DNA of 64,000 nucleotides from Catenulispora acidiphila DSM 44928 (GCF_000024025.1 NC_013131.1:1-64000), one strand, 5' to 3'; counted from the first letter of the stretch, positions 23,367 through 32,140 are shown. The notes: a model not told the origin generated them from the letters alone. Made by a program: numbers and translations.

Positions 23367-23567
23367 CCCCACAGTGTGGCCGCGACCGTGGACCATCTGT
23401 GAGGGTTTCCGGGACTTATGCCGTGTCTATCACCCGGTCGAGCTACCATCATTCAATGCGATCTTGGATATCCGGCGTGGATACCGCCGGAGCGAGTGGT
23501 CGTCCATCGTCCTGAACCGGCGGCGCGGCCGTCCGCTTCGCTGTAGTTTGACGCTCGTGAGCGCCGT

Positions 23568-24164
23568 ATGAGCCTGACCGCCCTGCTGACCGCGTTCGGC
23601 GTGGTGTTCCTGGCCGAACTGCCGGACAAGACCGCGATCGCGTCCCTGATCCTGGGCGCCCGGTACCGGCCGTCCTGGGTGTTCGCCGGGGTGGCGGCGG
23701 CCTTCGTGGTGCACGTCGCGCTCGCCGTCGCGGCCGGCTCGCTGCTCACCCTGGTCCCGCGGCGTCCGCTGGAGGCCATCGTCGCGGTGCTGTTCCTCGG
23801 CGGCGCGGTGCTGATGCTGCGCAGCCACGGCCGCGAGGCCGGTGAGGAAGAGGCCGAAGAAGCCCCGGACCTCGGCGACGACGCCGGTTTCGGCAAGGTG
23901 GCCGGGACCGCGTTCGGGGTGATCATGGTCGCCGAGTTCGGGGACCTGACACAGATCGTGACCGCGAACCTGGCAGCGAAGTTCGCCGATCCGCTCGCCG
24001 TCGGCCTCGGCGCCACCCTGGGTTTGTGGGCGGTCGGCGGACTGGCCATCGTCGGCGGGCGCAGTCTGCTCAAGGTGCTGCCGCTGCACCTGATCGTGCG
24101 GCTGGCGGCGCTGGTGATGGTCGTGCTGGCCGGCGTCAGCCTGTGGCAGGCCGTCGCCGGCTGA
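23568..24164 (+). CDS. GDT1/TMEM165 (UPF0016) family cation transporter
   Basis: The 198-residue membrane protein has about six helices arranged as two inverted halves, each with the family's acidic motif: ELPDKTAIASL in the first half (helix 1) and EFGDLTQIVT in the second. A cytoplasmic acidic loop (EEEAEEAPDLGDD) lies between. Bacterial relatives export manganese, and eukaryotic ones move Ca/Mn. Substrate specificity here is inferred. The first motif has Pro where many members have Gly (E-x-G-D). Confidence 0.85.
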   Translation: MSLTALLTAFGVVFLAELPDKTAIASLILGARYRPSWVFAGVAAAFVVHVALAVAAGSLLTLVPRRPLEAIVAVLFLGGAVLMLRSHGREAGEEEAEEAPDLGDDAGFGKVAGTAFGVIMVAEFGDLTQIVTANLAAKFADPLAVGLGATLGLWAVGGLAIVGGRSLLKVLPLHLIVRLAALVMVVLAGVSLWQAVAG

Positions 24165-24189
24165 GCGGGTCGACTGCGGGCCGCGTCCT

Positions 24190-24807
24190 TTAAGAGACTG
24201 CGGCCGCTTTGTCGCTGCTCTTAAGGACATCAGCCTCTAGGACATCAGCGAGCTGACGCAGTCCTCGGGCCAGATCGGCTCCGGTCGGCGTCTGCCCGGT
24301 GTCGGCGAAGCGTTGGATGAGCAGACCGGCCATCAGGGAGTACAGGACAGCGCCGGCTCCCATCTCCATGTCCTTGTCCACATCTTCCTCGGGGATGCCG
24401 AGGATCAGGTTGGCAAGGCCCGTGCGCGCCTCCGGGATCGCCTTCCGGAACATGTCGCGCGCGCCGGGGATGCGGTCGATCTCGATGATCAGCTCGAAGC
24501 TGGCCATCCACAGCGCCTGGTTCTCGTCGAAGGTCGCGGAGACGTCGTCGAAGACCCGGGCGAAGCGCTCCTGGACCGACAGATTCGGGCCGGCCTTGGC
24601 GAAGGCCTCCTCCAAGTGGTCGCCCCACTCCCCGATGGCCTGGAACATCGCCTCGTTCATCAGCGCGTCCTTGGAGCCGAAGTGGTAGCCGATCGCGGCC
24701 AGGCTGACGCCCGAGGCCTGGGCGATGTCGCGCGCCGTGGTGCGCGAGTAGCCCTTCTCCAGCAGGCACTTCTTGGCCCCCGCGAGGAGGTCGTCACGGT
24801 TGCTCAT
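24190..24807 (-). CDS. TetR-family transcriptional regulator
   Basis: This 205-residue TetR repressor has the N-terminal HTH TARDIAQASGVSLAAIGYHF followed by GSKDALMNEAM and a helical ligand domain. It is divergent from the MFS exporter gene with 96 nt between the starts, and inverted repeats lie in the gap, so it most likely represses the exporter and itself. Confidence 0.9.
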   Translation of the reverse strand: MSNRDDLLAGAKKCLLEKGYSRTTARDIAQASGVSLAAIGYHFGSKDALMNEAMFQAIGEWGDHLEEAFAKAGPNLSVQERFARVFDDVSATFDENQALWMASFELIIEIDRIPGARDMFRKAIPEARTGLANLILGIPEEDVDKDMEMGAGAVLYSLMAGLLIQRFADTGQTPTGADLARGLRQLADVLEADVLKSSDKAAAVS

Positions 24808-24828
24808 GCGCCGAGCCTACCGCAGTCT

Positions 24829-24885
24829 TAGACGACTGTCTAGTACGAACGTCTTGAACAAAAGTCTTGCACAAGCGTCCAAGAC
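24829..24885. promoter_or_regulatory. Candidate TetR operators in the tetR-MFS divergent region
   Basis: TAGAC-N4-GTCTA is at 24829-24842. GTCTTG occurs at 24851-24856 and again at 24864-24869, where it pairs with CAAGAC at 24880-24885 (spacer 10). The half-sites share the core GTCTT/AAGAC. Regulation is inferred from position. Confidence 0.55.
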
Positions 24886-24903
24886 GGTTGTACGGTGATC
24901 CCC

Positions 24904-26529
24904 ATGACGACGACTCAGAACCCTGGAACCGCCCCCGCTCCGCGGGCCGGCCGCAAGGAGTGGATCGGCCTGGCCGTCCTGGTCCTGCCGTGCCTGCTCA
25001 TCTCGATGGACATGTCGGTCCTGCTGTTCGGGCTGCCGTTCATCAGCGCGTCCCTCAAGCCCAGCGCCACCCAGCAGCTGTGGATCATGGACGCCTACGG
25101 GTTCGCCCTGGCGGGCCTGCTGATCACCATGGGAGCCGTCGGCGACCGCATCGGCCGGCGCCGGCTGCTCCTGATCGGCGCGACAGCGTTCGGTGCGGCG
25201 TCGGTCGTCGCCGCCTACTCCGGAAGCGCGGAGGTGCTGATCGGTACCCGGGCGCTGCTCGGTGTGGCCGGCGCGACGCTGATGCCCTCGACGATGGCCT
25301 TGATCCGCAACATGTTCCACGACCCCAAGCAGCGGCAGACCGCCATCTCGCTGTGGACCGGCGGCCTGATCGGCGGCGTGACCCTGGGCCCGATCGTCGG
25401 CGGGGCGCTGCTGAACCACTTCTGGTGGGGCTCGGTTTTTCTGATCAACCTGCCGGCGATGGCGCTGCTGCTGATCCTGGGCCCGCTGCTGCTGCCGGAG
25501 TACAAGGCGCCCGCCGACGGCCGCCGGTTCGACGTCCTGGGATCGGTGCTGTCGATGGCCGCGGTCTTCCCGGCGGTGTACGGCATCAAGCAGCTGGCCG
25601 TGGACGGTTTCAGCGCCACCGCCGCCGGGTCGCTGGCGTTCGGCATAGCACTCGCCGTCGCCTTCGTGTTGCGGCAGCACACCGCGAAGAACCCGCTGAT
25701 CGACATGGAGCTCTTCCGCAAGCCGGCCTTCCGGGCGCCGATGCTGGTGAACCTGTGCGGCAACTTCGTCCTGATGGGCTTCAGCCTGTTCAACACGCAG
25801 TATCTGCAGTCGGTGGCCGGGATGCGGCCGTTCACCGCGGCGCTGTGGTCGATGGCTGCGATGCCGTTCGTCAGCGTCGGCATGGGAGTCACCGGCGCGC
25901 TGACCACCAAGGTCCGTCCCGGGCGGATCATCGGCGTGGCGTTCCTGGTCTCCTCGGCCGGTGCGCTGGTGCTGACCTTGGCACACCCGGGTAACCCCAT
26001 CGTGGTGCTGCTGATCGGCGCGGGTATCGCGGCCGGGGGTGTCGTGGCGGCGCAGAGCATCGTCGGGAACATGGTGATGGCCGCGGCTCCGGCCGAGCGG
26101 GCCGGTTCGGCCTCGGCGCTGAACGAGACCGGTGCGGAACTGGGCAGCTCGTTGGGCATGGCGCTGCTGGGCAGCGTCGGCGCCGCGATCTACCACCACA
26201 AGATGCAGACCGTCGGCGCCTCGGGTGCTCCGGACGCGGCGGTGCGGGCGGGCCACGAGACGATCGGCGGCGCGGACGCCCTGGCCGCGCAGTTCCCCGG
26301 CCCGGCCACCCACGCGCTGCTGACGACGGCGCGCGACGCCTACGCCTCGGGTCTGCACACCGCGGCCGGGGTCGGGGCTGTGGTGCTGTTCCTCACCGCG
26401 CTGTTCGCCTTCCGGGCGCTGCGCAATGAGCCGGTGCTGCCGGCGGCGCCGAAGAAGGAGAAGGGCACGAAGAGCAAGGACGCGATGCCGGCCGAGATCT
26501 CGCCCGACTATGCCGCCCAGGCGGTGTGA
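24904..26529 (+). CDS. MFS multidrug efflux transporter, DHA2 (14-helix) type
   Basis: The 541-residue integral membrane protein begins WIGLAVLVLPCLLISMDMSV (the D-x-x-V/L motif of helix 1) and has the GDRIGRRRLL loop motif after helix 2. The count of hydrophobic segments fits 14 helices, as in proton-coupled DHA2 drug exporters. The C-terminus is a short basic tail. The start at ATG 24904 is preferred over a GTG 9 nt upstream. The substrate is unknown. Regulation is probably by the divergent TetR protein. Confidence 0.9.
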   Translation: MTTTQNPGTAPAPRAGRKEWIGLAVLVLPCLLISMDMSVLLFGLPFISASLKPSATQQLWIMDAYGFALAGLLITMGAVGDRIGRRRLLLIGATAFGAASVVAAYSGSAEVLIGTRALLGVAGATLMPSTMALIRNMFHDPKQRQTAISLWTGGLIGGVTLGPIVGGALLNHFWWGSVFLINLPAMALLLILGPLLLPEYKAPADGRRFDVLGSVLSMAAVFPAVYGIKQLAVDGFSATAAGSLAFGIALAVAFVLRQHTAKNPLIDMELFRKPAFRAPMLVNLCGNFVLMGFSLFNTQYLQSVAGMRPFTAALWSMAAMPFVSVGMGVTGALTTKVRPGRIIGVAFLVSSAGALVLTLAHPGNPIVVLLIGAGIAAGGVVAAQSIVGNMVMAAAPAERAGSASALNETGAELGSSLGMALLGSVGAAIYHHKMQTVGASGAPDAAVRAGHETIGGADALAAQFPGPATHALLTTARDAYASGLHTAAGVGAVVLFLTALFAFRALRNEPVLPAAPKKEKGTKSKDAMPAEISPDYAAQAV

Positions 26530-26565
26530 GCACGGCTGCGGGCACTGGTTCGAGCCCACAAAAAT

Positions 26566-26599
26566 GTCCGCCGGTCTCCGAGGGGGGAGATCGGCGGAC
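26566..26599. terminator. Bidirectional terminator between MFS and QorB-like genes
   Basis: 14-nt arms (26566-26579 and 26586-26599) pair with one mismatch around a 6-nt loop. An A-run (ACAAAAAT) before the left arm gives a U-tract for the minus-strand gene. Confidence 0.85.
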
Positions 26600-26619
26600 T
26601 CGGCGTTTCCGAGGCCGGA

Positions 26620-27483
26620 TCAGGCCTTGAGCGCGTCCGTGATCGCCTCGGCGACCGTGGTGGTCGGGCGGCCGATCAGGGTGCTGAGGTCGCTGGTGAC
26701 GTCGGCCAGCGCGCCCTCGGCGATCTTTGAGTCCGCGTGGGCCAGACCCGCGGACAGGAAGTCCGGCAGACCGAAGCCGGCCAGCGTCTTCCGGTACTCC
26801 TCGGGGTCCAGGTTCACGGCCGCGATCTCCTTGCCGGTCTGGCGCGAGATCTCGGCGGCGATCTCGGCGTAGCTGTAGGCGCGGTCGCCGGTGAGCTCGT
26901 AAATCTTGCCCTCGTGGCCCTCGGTGGTGGCGACGACCGCGGCCGCGGCGGCGTAGTCGGCCCGCGCGGCGAACGCGGTCAGGCCCTCGCCGACGGCGCC
27001 GATGATCGCGCCGTGCTCGATGGCGTTCGGCAGGCTCGCGGTCAGGTTCTCCCAGTACCAGTTGTTCCGCAGGAAGGTGTGCGGCAGACCGGACTCCTTG
27101 ATCGCGGCCTCGGTCTCCTTGTGGACCGAGGCGAAGCTGATCGGGTTGGTCTCGGCCTTCGGGATCGAGGTGTAGACGACGTGGGGCACGCCGGCCGCCT
27201 TGCCCGCCTGGATCGCGGTCAGGTGCTGGCTCAAGCGGTCCTCGTCGGAGCCGCTGGAGGAGATGAAGACCCACTTGTCGGCGCCGCGCAGCGCCTCGGT
27301 CAGGCCGGGGACGTCGGCGTAGTCGCCTCGGACCACCTGCACCCCGCGGTCGGCGAAGTCCTGGACCTTCTCCGGGGTGCGCACGATGGCGCGGATCTGC
27401 CCCGCCGGGACGCCGCGCGCCAGCAGGTCCTCGACGACGAGCCGGCCGAGGTGGCCGCCGGCGGCGGTGATGGCGATGGTCAT
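26620..27483 (-). CDS. NAD(P)H:quinone oxidoreductase, QorB/NmrA-like SDR
   Basis: The 287-residue atypical short-chain dehydrogenase begins MTIAITAAGGHLGRLVVEDL, the NmrA-like NAD(P) fold (GxxGxxG variant). The FLRNNWYWEN segment is typical of quinone oxidoreductase 2 (QorB) proteins, which reduce quinones with NADPH. It is divergent from an HxlR regulator, the arrangement known for qor2-qorR in Corynebacterium glutamicum. Specificity for quinones is inferred. Confidence 0.85.
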   Translation of the reverse strand: MTIAITAAGGHLGRLVVEDLLARGVPAGQIRAIVRTPEKVQDFADRGVQVVRGDYADVPGLTEALRGADKWVFISSSGSDEDRLSQHLTAIQAGKAAGVPHVVYTSIPKAETNPISFASVHKETEAAIKESGLPHTFLRNNWYWENLTASLPNAIEHGAIIGAVGEGLTAFAARADYAAAAAVVATTEGHEGKIYELTGDRAYSYAEIAAEISRQTGKEIAAVNLDPEEYRKTLAGFGLPDFLSAGLAHADSKIAEGALADVTSDLSTLIGRPTTTVAEAITDALKA

Positions 27484-27578
27484 GGGGACTCCTCAAAGTC
27501 GGGCAGCAGCGCGCTGAAGCGCTTACTCGTGGTGAGTGCGGTCCTCACGATGGCACTAACTTTTAGAAAGCGCAAACT

Positions 27579-27599
27579 GATGCGCAGCGCTACCGCATC
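27579..27599. promoter_or_regulatory. Inverted repeat in the qorB-hxlR divergent region
   Basis: GATGCG and CGCATC are separated by 9 nt, upstream of the HxlR start. A second candidate element is the AT-rich ACTAACTTTTAGAAAG just left of it. Either could be the HxlR operator. Confidence 0.45.
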
Positions 27600-27625
27600 G
27601 AAAGCGCGTGAGGTACCGTGGGGGT

Positions 27626-28087
27626 ATGAGTACGCGCGTCGTGACACCCGGAGTCGTGACCCCCGAAGCGGAAGAGCGCGCCCTCGGCATGGCCTACGAC
27701 GTCGTCTATGACGTCCTGCAGGCGCCGTGTCCGTCGCGTCAGGCGCTCGAGCACGTGACCGGCCGCTGGGGTGCGCTGATCATGATGGCTCTGCGGGAAG
27801 GGCCGGTCCGGTTCAACGAGCTGCGCCGCCGCGTCGACGGCGTGAGCGAGAAGATGCTGTCCCAAGGGCTTCAAGCCTTGGAGCGGGACGGTTTCGTGGC
27901 CCGCGAGGTGCAGTCCACGATGCCGCCGAAGGTCGAGTACCAGCTGACGCCGCTCGGTACGCAGACCTCGGACCGGCTGGCGGACCTGGTGGAGTTCCTG
28001 GAGGGCCGGATGCCGGAGGTCGAGGCCGCGCAGGCCCGCCATGATGAGGCCGCCTCCGCCGCCGCCTCGGTGTCCGCTTCCGCGTAG
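27626..28087 (+). CDS. HxlR-family redox-type transcriptional regulator (QorR-like)
   Basis: This 153-residue winged-helix regulator has the HxlR core TGRWGALIMMALREGPVRFN and VSEKMLSQGLQALERDGFV. It keeps a single N-terminal cysteine (Cys35, in LQAPCPSRQAL) at the position used for diamide and quinone sensing in QorR and HypR. The protein is longer than most HxlR members at both ends. I chose ATG 27626; a GTG 18 nt upstream is the alternative. It likely represses the divergent qorB-like gene. Confidence 0.87.
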   Translation: MSTRVVTPGVVTPEAEERALGMAYDVVYDVLQAPCPSRQALEHVTGRWGALIMMALREGPVRFNELRRRVDGVSEKMLSQGLQALERDGFVAREVQSTMPPKVEYQLTPLGTQTSDRLADLVEFLEGRMPEVEAAQARHDEAASAAASVSASA

Positions 28088-28114
28088 CCGGCCGCGGTGA
28101 TCCACACTGGGCCC

Positions 28115-28855
28115 ATGACCCGACACGTGGAATTCCAGCGCCTGCACAACTTCCGTGACCTCGGCGGCTATCCGGCCGGCGCCGGTCGCGCGACGAAGTG
28201 GGGCGTGCTGTACCGGTCGGACAACCTGCGGAAGCTGAACGAGTCCGATGATGTCGAGCGCTTCCGTGCGCTGGACGTCCACACGGTCGTCGATCTGCGG
28301 TACCCGTGGGAGATCGAGCAGTCCGGCCGGGTTCCGGACTTCCCGGGACTGCGCTACGTCAACCTGAGCATCGAGCACCAGCCGTACGACCAGGGTGCGC
28401 TGGGAGACGACTTCGATCCGTGGCGCTTCCTTGCGGATCGCTATATGGAGGTCGCGCAGGACGGCGGTAAGGAGATCCGCGGAGTCCTGGACGTCATCGC
28501 CGATCCGGAGTCCGGGACGACGGTCTTCCACTGCGCTTCCGGCAAGGACCGGACCGGCATCATCGCCATGCTGGTCCTCAGCTTGATCGGGGTATCTGAG
28601 GACGACGTAGTAGCCGACTTCGCTCTGACGGAGTTGGCGACGGAGCGGCTGATCGCGGACTGGAAGGCTTTCTATCCCGATCGCGAACTCACATGGTCCG
28701 CGTATGCGCGCGCTCCTAAGGAACCGATGGAGCTGTTCATCGCTGATCTGAAGTCCCGCTACGGCTCTGTAGAGGGGTACGCAGAACAGGAACTCGGCGT
28801 CGACGAGGCTTTGGTCGCCGCGTTGAAGGCGAAGCTAGTCGACGTCGAGGGTTAG
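28115..28855 (+). CDS. Tyrosine-protein phosphatase (MptpB/LipA-like)
   Basis: The 246-residue phosphatase has the P-loop HCASGKDRTGI, the HCxxGKDRTG signature of atypical dual-specificity/lipid phosphatases such as mycobacterial PtpB. The N-terminal NFRDLGGY motif is also typical. Family members dephosphorylate protein Tyr/Ser/Thr or phosphoinositides. The ATG at 28115 gives MTRHVEFQRLHNFRDLGG; a GTG 18 nt earlier is less likely. The 3' end overlaps the convergent GNAT gene by 21 nt. Confidence 0.87.
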   Translation: MTRHVEFQRLHNFRDLGGYPAGAGRATKWGVLYRSDNLRKLNESDDVERFRALDVHTVVDLRYPWEIEQSGRVPDFPGLRYVNLSIEHQPYDQGALGDDFDPWRFLADRYMEVAQDGGKEIRGVLDVIADPESGTTVFHCASGKDRTGIIAMLVLSLIGVSEDDVVADFALTELATERLIADWKAFYPDRELTWSAYARAPKEPMELFIADLKSRYGSVEGYAEQELGVDEALVAALKAKLVDVEG

Positions 28856-29308
28856 CTCGATCGACAGCGGTACGAAGCCGAAGCGCTGATAGAAGCGGAT
28901 CGCGGCGCTGTTCGCCGTATACGCGGAGACGTGGAGGCGCGCCGCGCCGCGGTCCTTTCCCCAGGCGATGAAGTCCTCGACCATGCGTCCGCCGATCCCT
29001 TGTCCTCTATAGGAGGGCGCTACATGCGTACTGACCAGTTCGGCGCGCGCTGCGGTCCACATAGAGGACGCCGGGCTAAAAGTGCCTATCAGGTGCCCGA
29101 CTACAGTGCCTTCCTCTGTGGCGACCAGTACCAGGGCATCAGGGGCGGCGATCAGTCCAGCGCACCACGCGCGGTTGTTGTCGCGCGGCCAGTCCGGGTC
29201 GCGCAGGCGATCCCGCGCGAGGCCGTCCTCCGCGAACAGTTCGGCGCTGTCGTGGCTGAGGCCGTCCAGATCGTCCAGAGTCGCCGGGCGGATCTCGATG
29301 TCGGTCAT
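28835..29308 (-). CDS. GNAT-family N-acetyltransferase
   Basis: The 157-residue protein has the GNAT acetyl-CoA motif THVAPSYRGQGIGGRMVEDF and the C-terminal AIRFYQRFGFVPL. The substrate is unknown. It converges on and overlaps the phosphatase gene by 21 nt. The LysE exporter lies immediately upstream on the same strand, 16 nt away, so the two are probably one operon. Confidence 0.87.
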   Translation of the reverse strand: MTDIEIRPATLDDLDGLSHDSAELFAEDGLARDRLRDPDWPRDNNRAWCAGLIAAPDALVLVATEEGTVVGHLIGTFSPASSMWTAARAELVSTHVAPSYRGQGIGGRMVEDFIAWGKDRGAARLHVSAYTANSAAIRFYQRFGFVPLSIELTLDVD

Positions 29309-29324
29309 ACCCAGGTGATACCCG

Positions 29325-29969
29325 TCAGCTGTTCTCGACGACCATCCGGACGGCCAGGCCCAGCATGACCGTGCCGGAGATCTGCTCCATGCGGCGGCGG
29401 ACCTCGCGCCGGCTGAAGAACGCGCGCAGCCGCTGGACGCACCAGACGTAGAGCGAGTAGTAGAAGACCTCGTATACGGCCCAGGTCGCGGCCAGCAGGA
29501 CCATCGTCGGAAGCTTCGGGGCGTGCGCCGGGACGAACTGCGGCAGGAAGGACATCGCGAAGATCGCCGCCTTCGGATTCGCCAGGTTCGTCAGCAGCCC
29601 GGCGCGGTAGGACCACAGCGGGCCCTTGGTCCGCGCGTCGCCGCCGAGTTCGTCGGTCTCCTCGGCGGCTTCGTCCTGCTTCATCCTGCGGGCGGACCGG
29701 AAGGACTGGACCGCGAACCACACCAGCACACAGGCGCCGACGACACGCATCCCGTCATAGGCGATCTCGGAGGCGGCGAGCAGCGCGGTGAAGCCGAAGG
29801 CGGCGGCACAGCCCCAGACGAACACGCCGCTCTCGTTGCCCAGCACGGTCGCGAAGCCGGCGCGCTTCCCGCCTCGGATCGACTGGCGGATGATCAGCGC
29901 CGTGCTCTGTCCGGGGACCGCGGCGACCGCCGTGCAGGCGATGAGGAAGGGCAGCAGGGTTGCCAGCAT
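29325..29969 (-). CDS. LysE/RhtB-family amino-acid exporter
   Basis: This 214-residue membrane protein has about six helices, the N-terminal VPGQSTALIIRQSIRGGKRA motif and the NLANPKAAIFAMSFLPQFV motif of the LysE/RhtB family. A charged Glu/Asp-rich loop lies mid-protein. It exports amino acids or related compounds; the exact substrate is unknown. Confidence 0.87.
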   Translation of the reverse strand: MLATLLPFLIACTAVAAVPGQSTALIIRQSIRGGKRAGFATVLGNESGVFVWGCAAAFGFTALLAASEIAYDGMRVVGACVLVWFAVQSFRSARRMKQDEAAEETDELGGDARTKGPLWSYRAGLLTNLANPKAAIFAMSFLPQFVPAHAPKLPTMVLLAATWAVYEVFYYSLYVWCVQRLRAFFSRREVRRRMEQISGTVMLGLAVRMVVENS

Positions 29970-30097
29970 GGCTTCATGGTCGGCACGCGCGGCAGGGGCG
30001 GCAAGCAGTTTTCCCCTTATACGTGCGCGCTTTATAGCCGCAGTGATGCAACCTGTTCCGGGGAGTCCGTGGTCTGTGCTGCGGAAGGGGGTACCGG

Positions 30098-30643
30098 ATG
30101 CGTCCCGAGGACGAAGACGAGTTCCGCCGCTTCACGGCCGCGCGCTGGCCGGGGCTGGTGCGGACGGCGTATCTGTTGACGGGGGACCTCGGTCACGCTG
30201 AGGACTTGGCGCAGACCACGCTGATCAAGGCGTATCGCTCGTGGCATCGCGTGTGCCGGGTCGAGGATGTCGACGCCTACGTCCGCAAGATCCTGATCAA
30301 CGCCAACCGCAGCCGGTTCCGCTCGAAGCGGCCGCTGGAGTACAGCGTCGCCGCCGTGCCCGAGTACCCTGCCTGGCCGCCGGACGACGGTTCCGGCGTC
30401 GAGGAACGGACCGTGTTGTTCGCCGCGCTCGCCACGCTGCCGCCGAGACAGCGCGCGATCGTGGTGCTGCGGTACTGGGAGGACTTGGCGGAAGGCGAGG
30501 TCGCCGCCCTGGTCGGGTGCTCTGTAGGGACGGTCAAGAGCCAGGCCTCGCGAGCGTTGGCGAAGTTGCGGAAGGACGCGCGCCTCGCGGGGCTCTCCGC
30601 GTTTCAGGAGCCCGCGGCGGCGATGAAGGGAGCACAGACATGA
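30098..30643 (+). CDS. SigE-family ECF RNA polymerase sigma factor
   Basis: This 181-residue ECF sigma factor has region 2 (LVRTAYLLTGDLGHAEDLAQ, TLIKAYRSWHRV) and region 4 (LPPRQRAIVVLRYWEDLAEG, VGCSVGTVKSQASRALAKLR), the pattern of the actinobacterial SigE family. Its stop overlaps the start of the next gene (ATGA), so the two are translationally coupled. The partner is a membrane-anchored DsbA-like protein rather than a standard anti-sigma factor. Confidence 0.92.
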   Translation: MRPEDEDEFRRFTAARWPGLVRTAYLLTGDLGHAEDLAQTTLIKAYRSWHRVCRVEDVDAYVRKILINANRSRFRSKRPLEYSVAAVPEYPAWPPDDGSGVEERTVLFAALATLPPRQRAIVVLRYWEDLAEGEVAALVGCSVGTVKSQASRALAKLRKDARLAGLSAFQEPAAAMKGAQT

Positions 30644-31470
30644 CGGACGAGGCGTGGGAGAACGGCCTGCGTGAGGTCATGACCGGTGCCGCGGGCTCGA
30701 CGCGGGTCGCGCCGCCGCCGACCGACGCGATCCTGCGGGGCGGTCGGTCCTCGCTCCGGCTGCGCAACGGATTGACCGGATCAGGGGTGCTCGGGATGGT
30801 CGCCGCCGCGGTGATCGTGGGGACGTCCTTCGGCGGCGGTGCGACTGTCGGTTCCGTCCAGCAGGCCGGCACGACGTCCACCTCGGCGCAGCCGCCGCAG
30901 GCGCAGGACGCGGCGGTCACCCTCGGGCCGGCGTCGGCGAAGACGAAGGTGGTCGTCTACGAGGACTACCGCTGCCCGCCGTGCCGGGACGTCGAGGCCG
31001 GGACCAGCGCTTACCTGACCGAGGAGGCTGATTCCGGCAAGATCCAGGTCGAATACCGCGCGGTCAACCTCATTGATAGGAACGGACAGACGTCGGGTAG
31101 CGGGTCCACAGCGGCAGGCAACGCAGTGCAATGCGCCGCCGACCGCGGCGACTTCTCCGCCTACCGGAGCGCGGTCTACGCCCACCAGCCTCAAGAAAAC
31201 CTAGACGCCTTCACGTCATCGGCGCTGCTGATCACGATTGCCAGGACGATCCCGGGGCTGGACACTGCGGCGTTCGAGAAGTGTGTGGACGATCAGCCGT
31301 ACGCGGCGGCGATAAGCAGCAACTACACCAGAGCCTTCACCACGGCGCACTGCACCGGCGTGCCGTGTATCAGCGTCGACGGTCAGCAGTGGACGGGCAG
31401 TATCCCGGAGGGTGCCGACGTGGGAAAGATCATCAATGCCTGGCTCGCGCAAAAGATCTCGGCCGCCTAG
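30640..31470 (+). CDS. Membrane-anchored DsbA-like thioredoxin-fold protein coupled to the sigma factor
   Basis: The 276-residue protein has a 45-residue cytoplasmic N-terminus resembling the short tails of SigE-associated anti-sigma proteins (ENGLREVMTGAAGSTRVAPP), one transmembrane helix (about 50-70), a Thr/Ser/Gln linker, and an extracellular thioredoxin fold of the DsbA/thioredoxin_4 type. The active-site CPPC lies in YEDYRCPPCRDVE, and the cis-Pro loop is TGVPCIS. Additional Cys occur. It could catalyse disulphide formation outside the cell, tether the sigma factor, or both. ATG 30640 overlaps the sigma stop. Confidence 0.82.
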   Translation: MTDEAWENGLREVMTGAAGSTRVAPPPTDAILRGGRSSLRLRNGLTGSGVLGMVAAAVIVGTSFGGGATVGSVQQAGTTSTSAQPPQAQDAAVTLGPASAKTKVVVYEDYRCPPCRDVEAGTSAYLTEEADSGKIQVEYRAVNLIDRNGQTSGSGSTAAGNAVQCAADRGDFSAYRSAVYAHQPQENLDAFTSSALLITIARTIPGLDTAAFEKCVDDQPYAAAISSNYTRAFTTAHCTGVPCISVDGQQWTGSIPEGADVGKIINAWLAQKISAA

Positions 31471-31495
31471 CGATCTCGGACTAGATTGACGCCTC

Positions 31496-32140
31496 ATGAC
31501 GACCGATCCGAAGGCGATCATCGAGTCCGGATACGACGCCGTGGCCGAGGAGTACCTGTCCACGTTCGGCGAAGGCGTCCCCGACGACCCCCGCGTCCGC
31601 TTCATCGGCGCGTTGGGCGAACACCTCGCCGACGGCGCGCGCGTCCTCGAGCTCGGCTGCGGCGCCGGCATCCCCGCCACGGCCTTGCTGGCGCAGCGTT
31701 TCGACGTGCTCGGCGTCGACATCTCGGCGGGCCAGCTGGCGCTCGCCGCGCAGCGCGTGCCGACGGCCGAGTTCCGCAAGGCGGACATGACGAGCCTGGA
31801 CCTGCCGGCGGGCTCTTTCGACGCGGTCACAGCCTTCTACAGCTTCAACCACATCCCCCGCGCCGAGCAGCAGCCGCTCCTGACCGCGATCGCCCGCTGG
31901 CTGCGCCCCGGCGGCCTGCTGCTGGCGTCGTTCGGCCGCGGCGGCTCCGCCGACGACGTCGAGCTCTGGCTCGGCGGCGTCCCCATGTTCTTCGCCAGCC
32001 ACGACCCCGCCACCAACACCCGCCACCTCGCCGACGCCGGTTTCACACCGCTCGTCGACGAATTGGTGAGCATGGAGACGGGCAGGGGGAGCGAGACGTG
32101 GCAGTGGGTGCTGGCGCGCTCTGGGGAGCGGCGGCGCTGA
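31496..32140 (+). CDS. Class I SAM-dependent methyltransferase
   Basis: The 214-residue methyltransferase has motif I VLELGCGAGIPATALLA, the acidic end of strand 2 (VLGVDISAGQL) and the post-motif III LRPGGLLLASFG. The substrate is unknown. The start is 26 nt after the DsbA-like gene, so it may be the third gene of that operon. It converges on a decayed cell-wall-binding fragment. Confidence 0.85.
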   Translation: MTTDPKAIIESGYDAVAEEYLSTFGEGVPDDPRVRFIGALGEHLADGARVLELGCGAGIPATALLAQRFDVLGVDISAGQLALAAQRVPTAEFRKADMTSLDLPAGSFDAVTAFYSFNHIPRAEQQPLLTAIARWLRPGGLLLASFGRGGSADDVELWLGGVPMFFASHDPATNTRHLADAGFTPLVDELVSMETGRGSETWQWVLARSGERRR

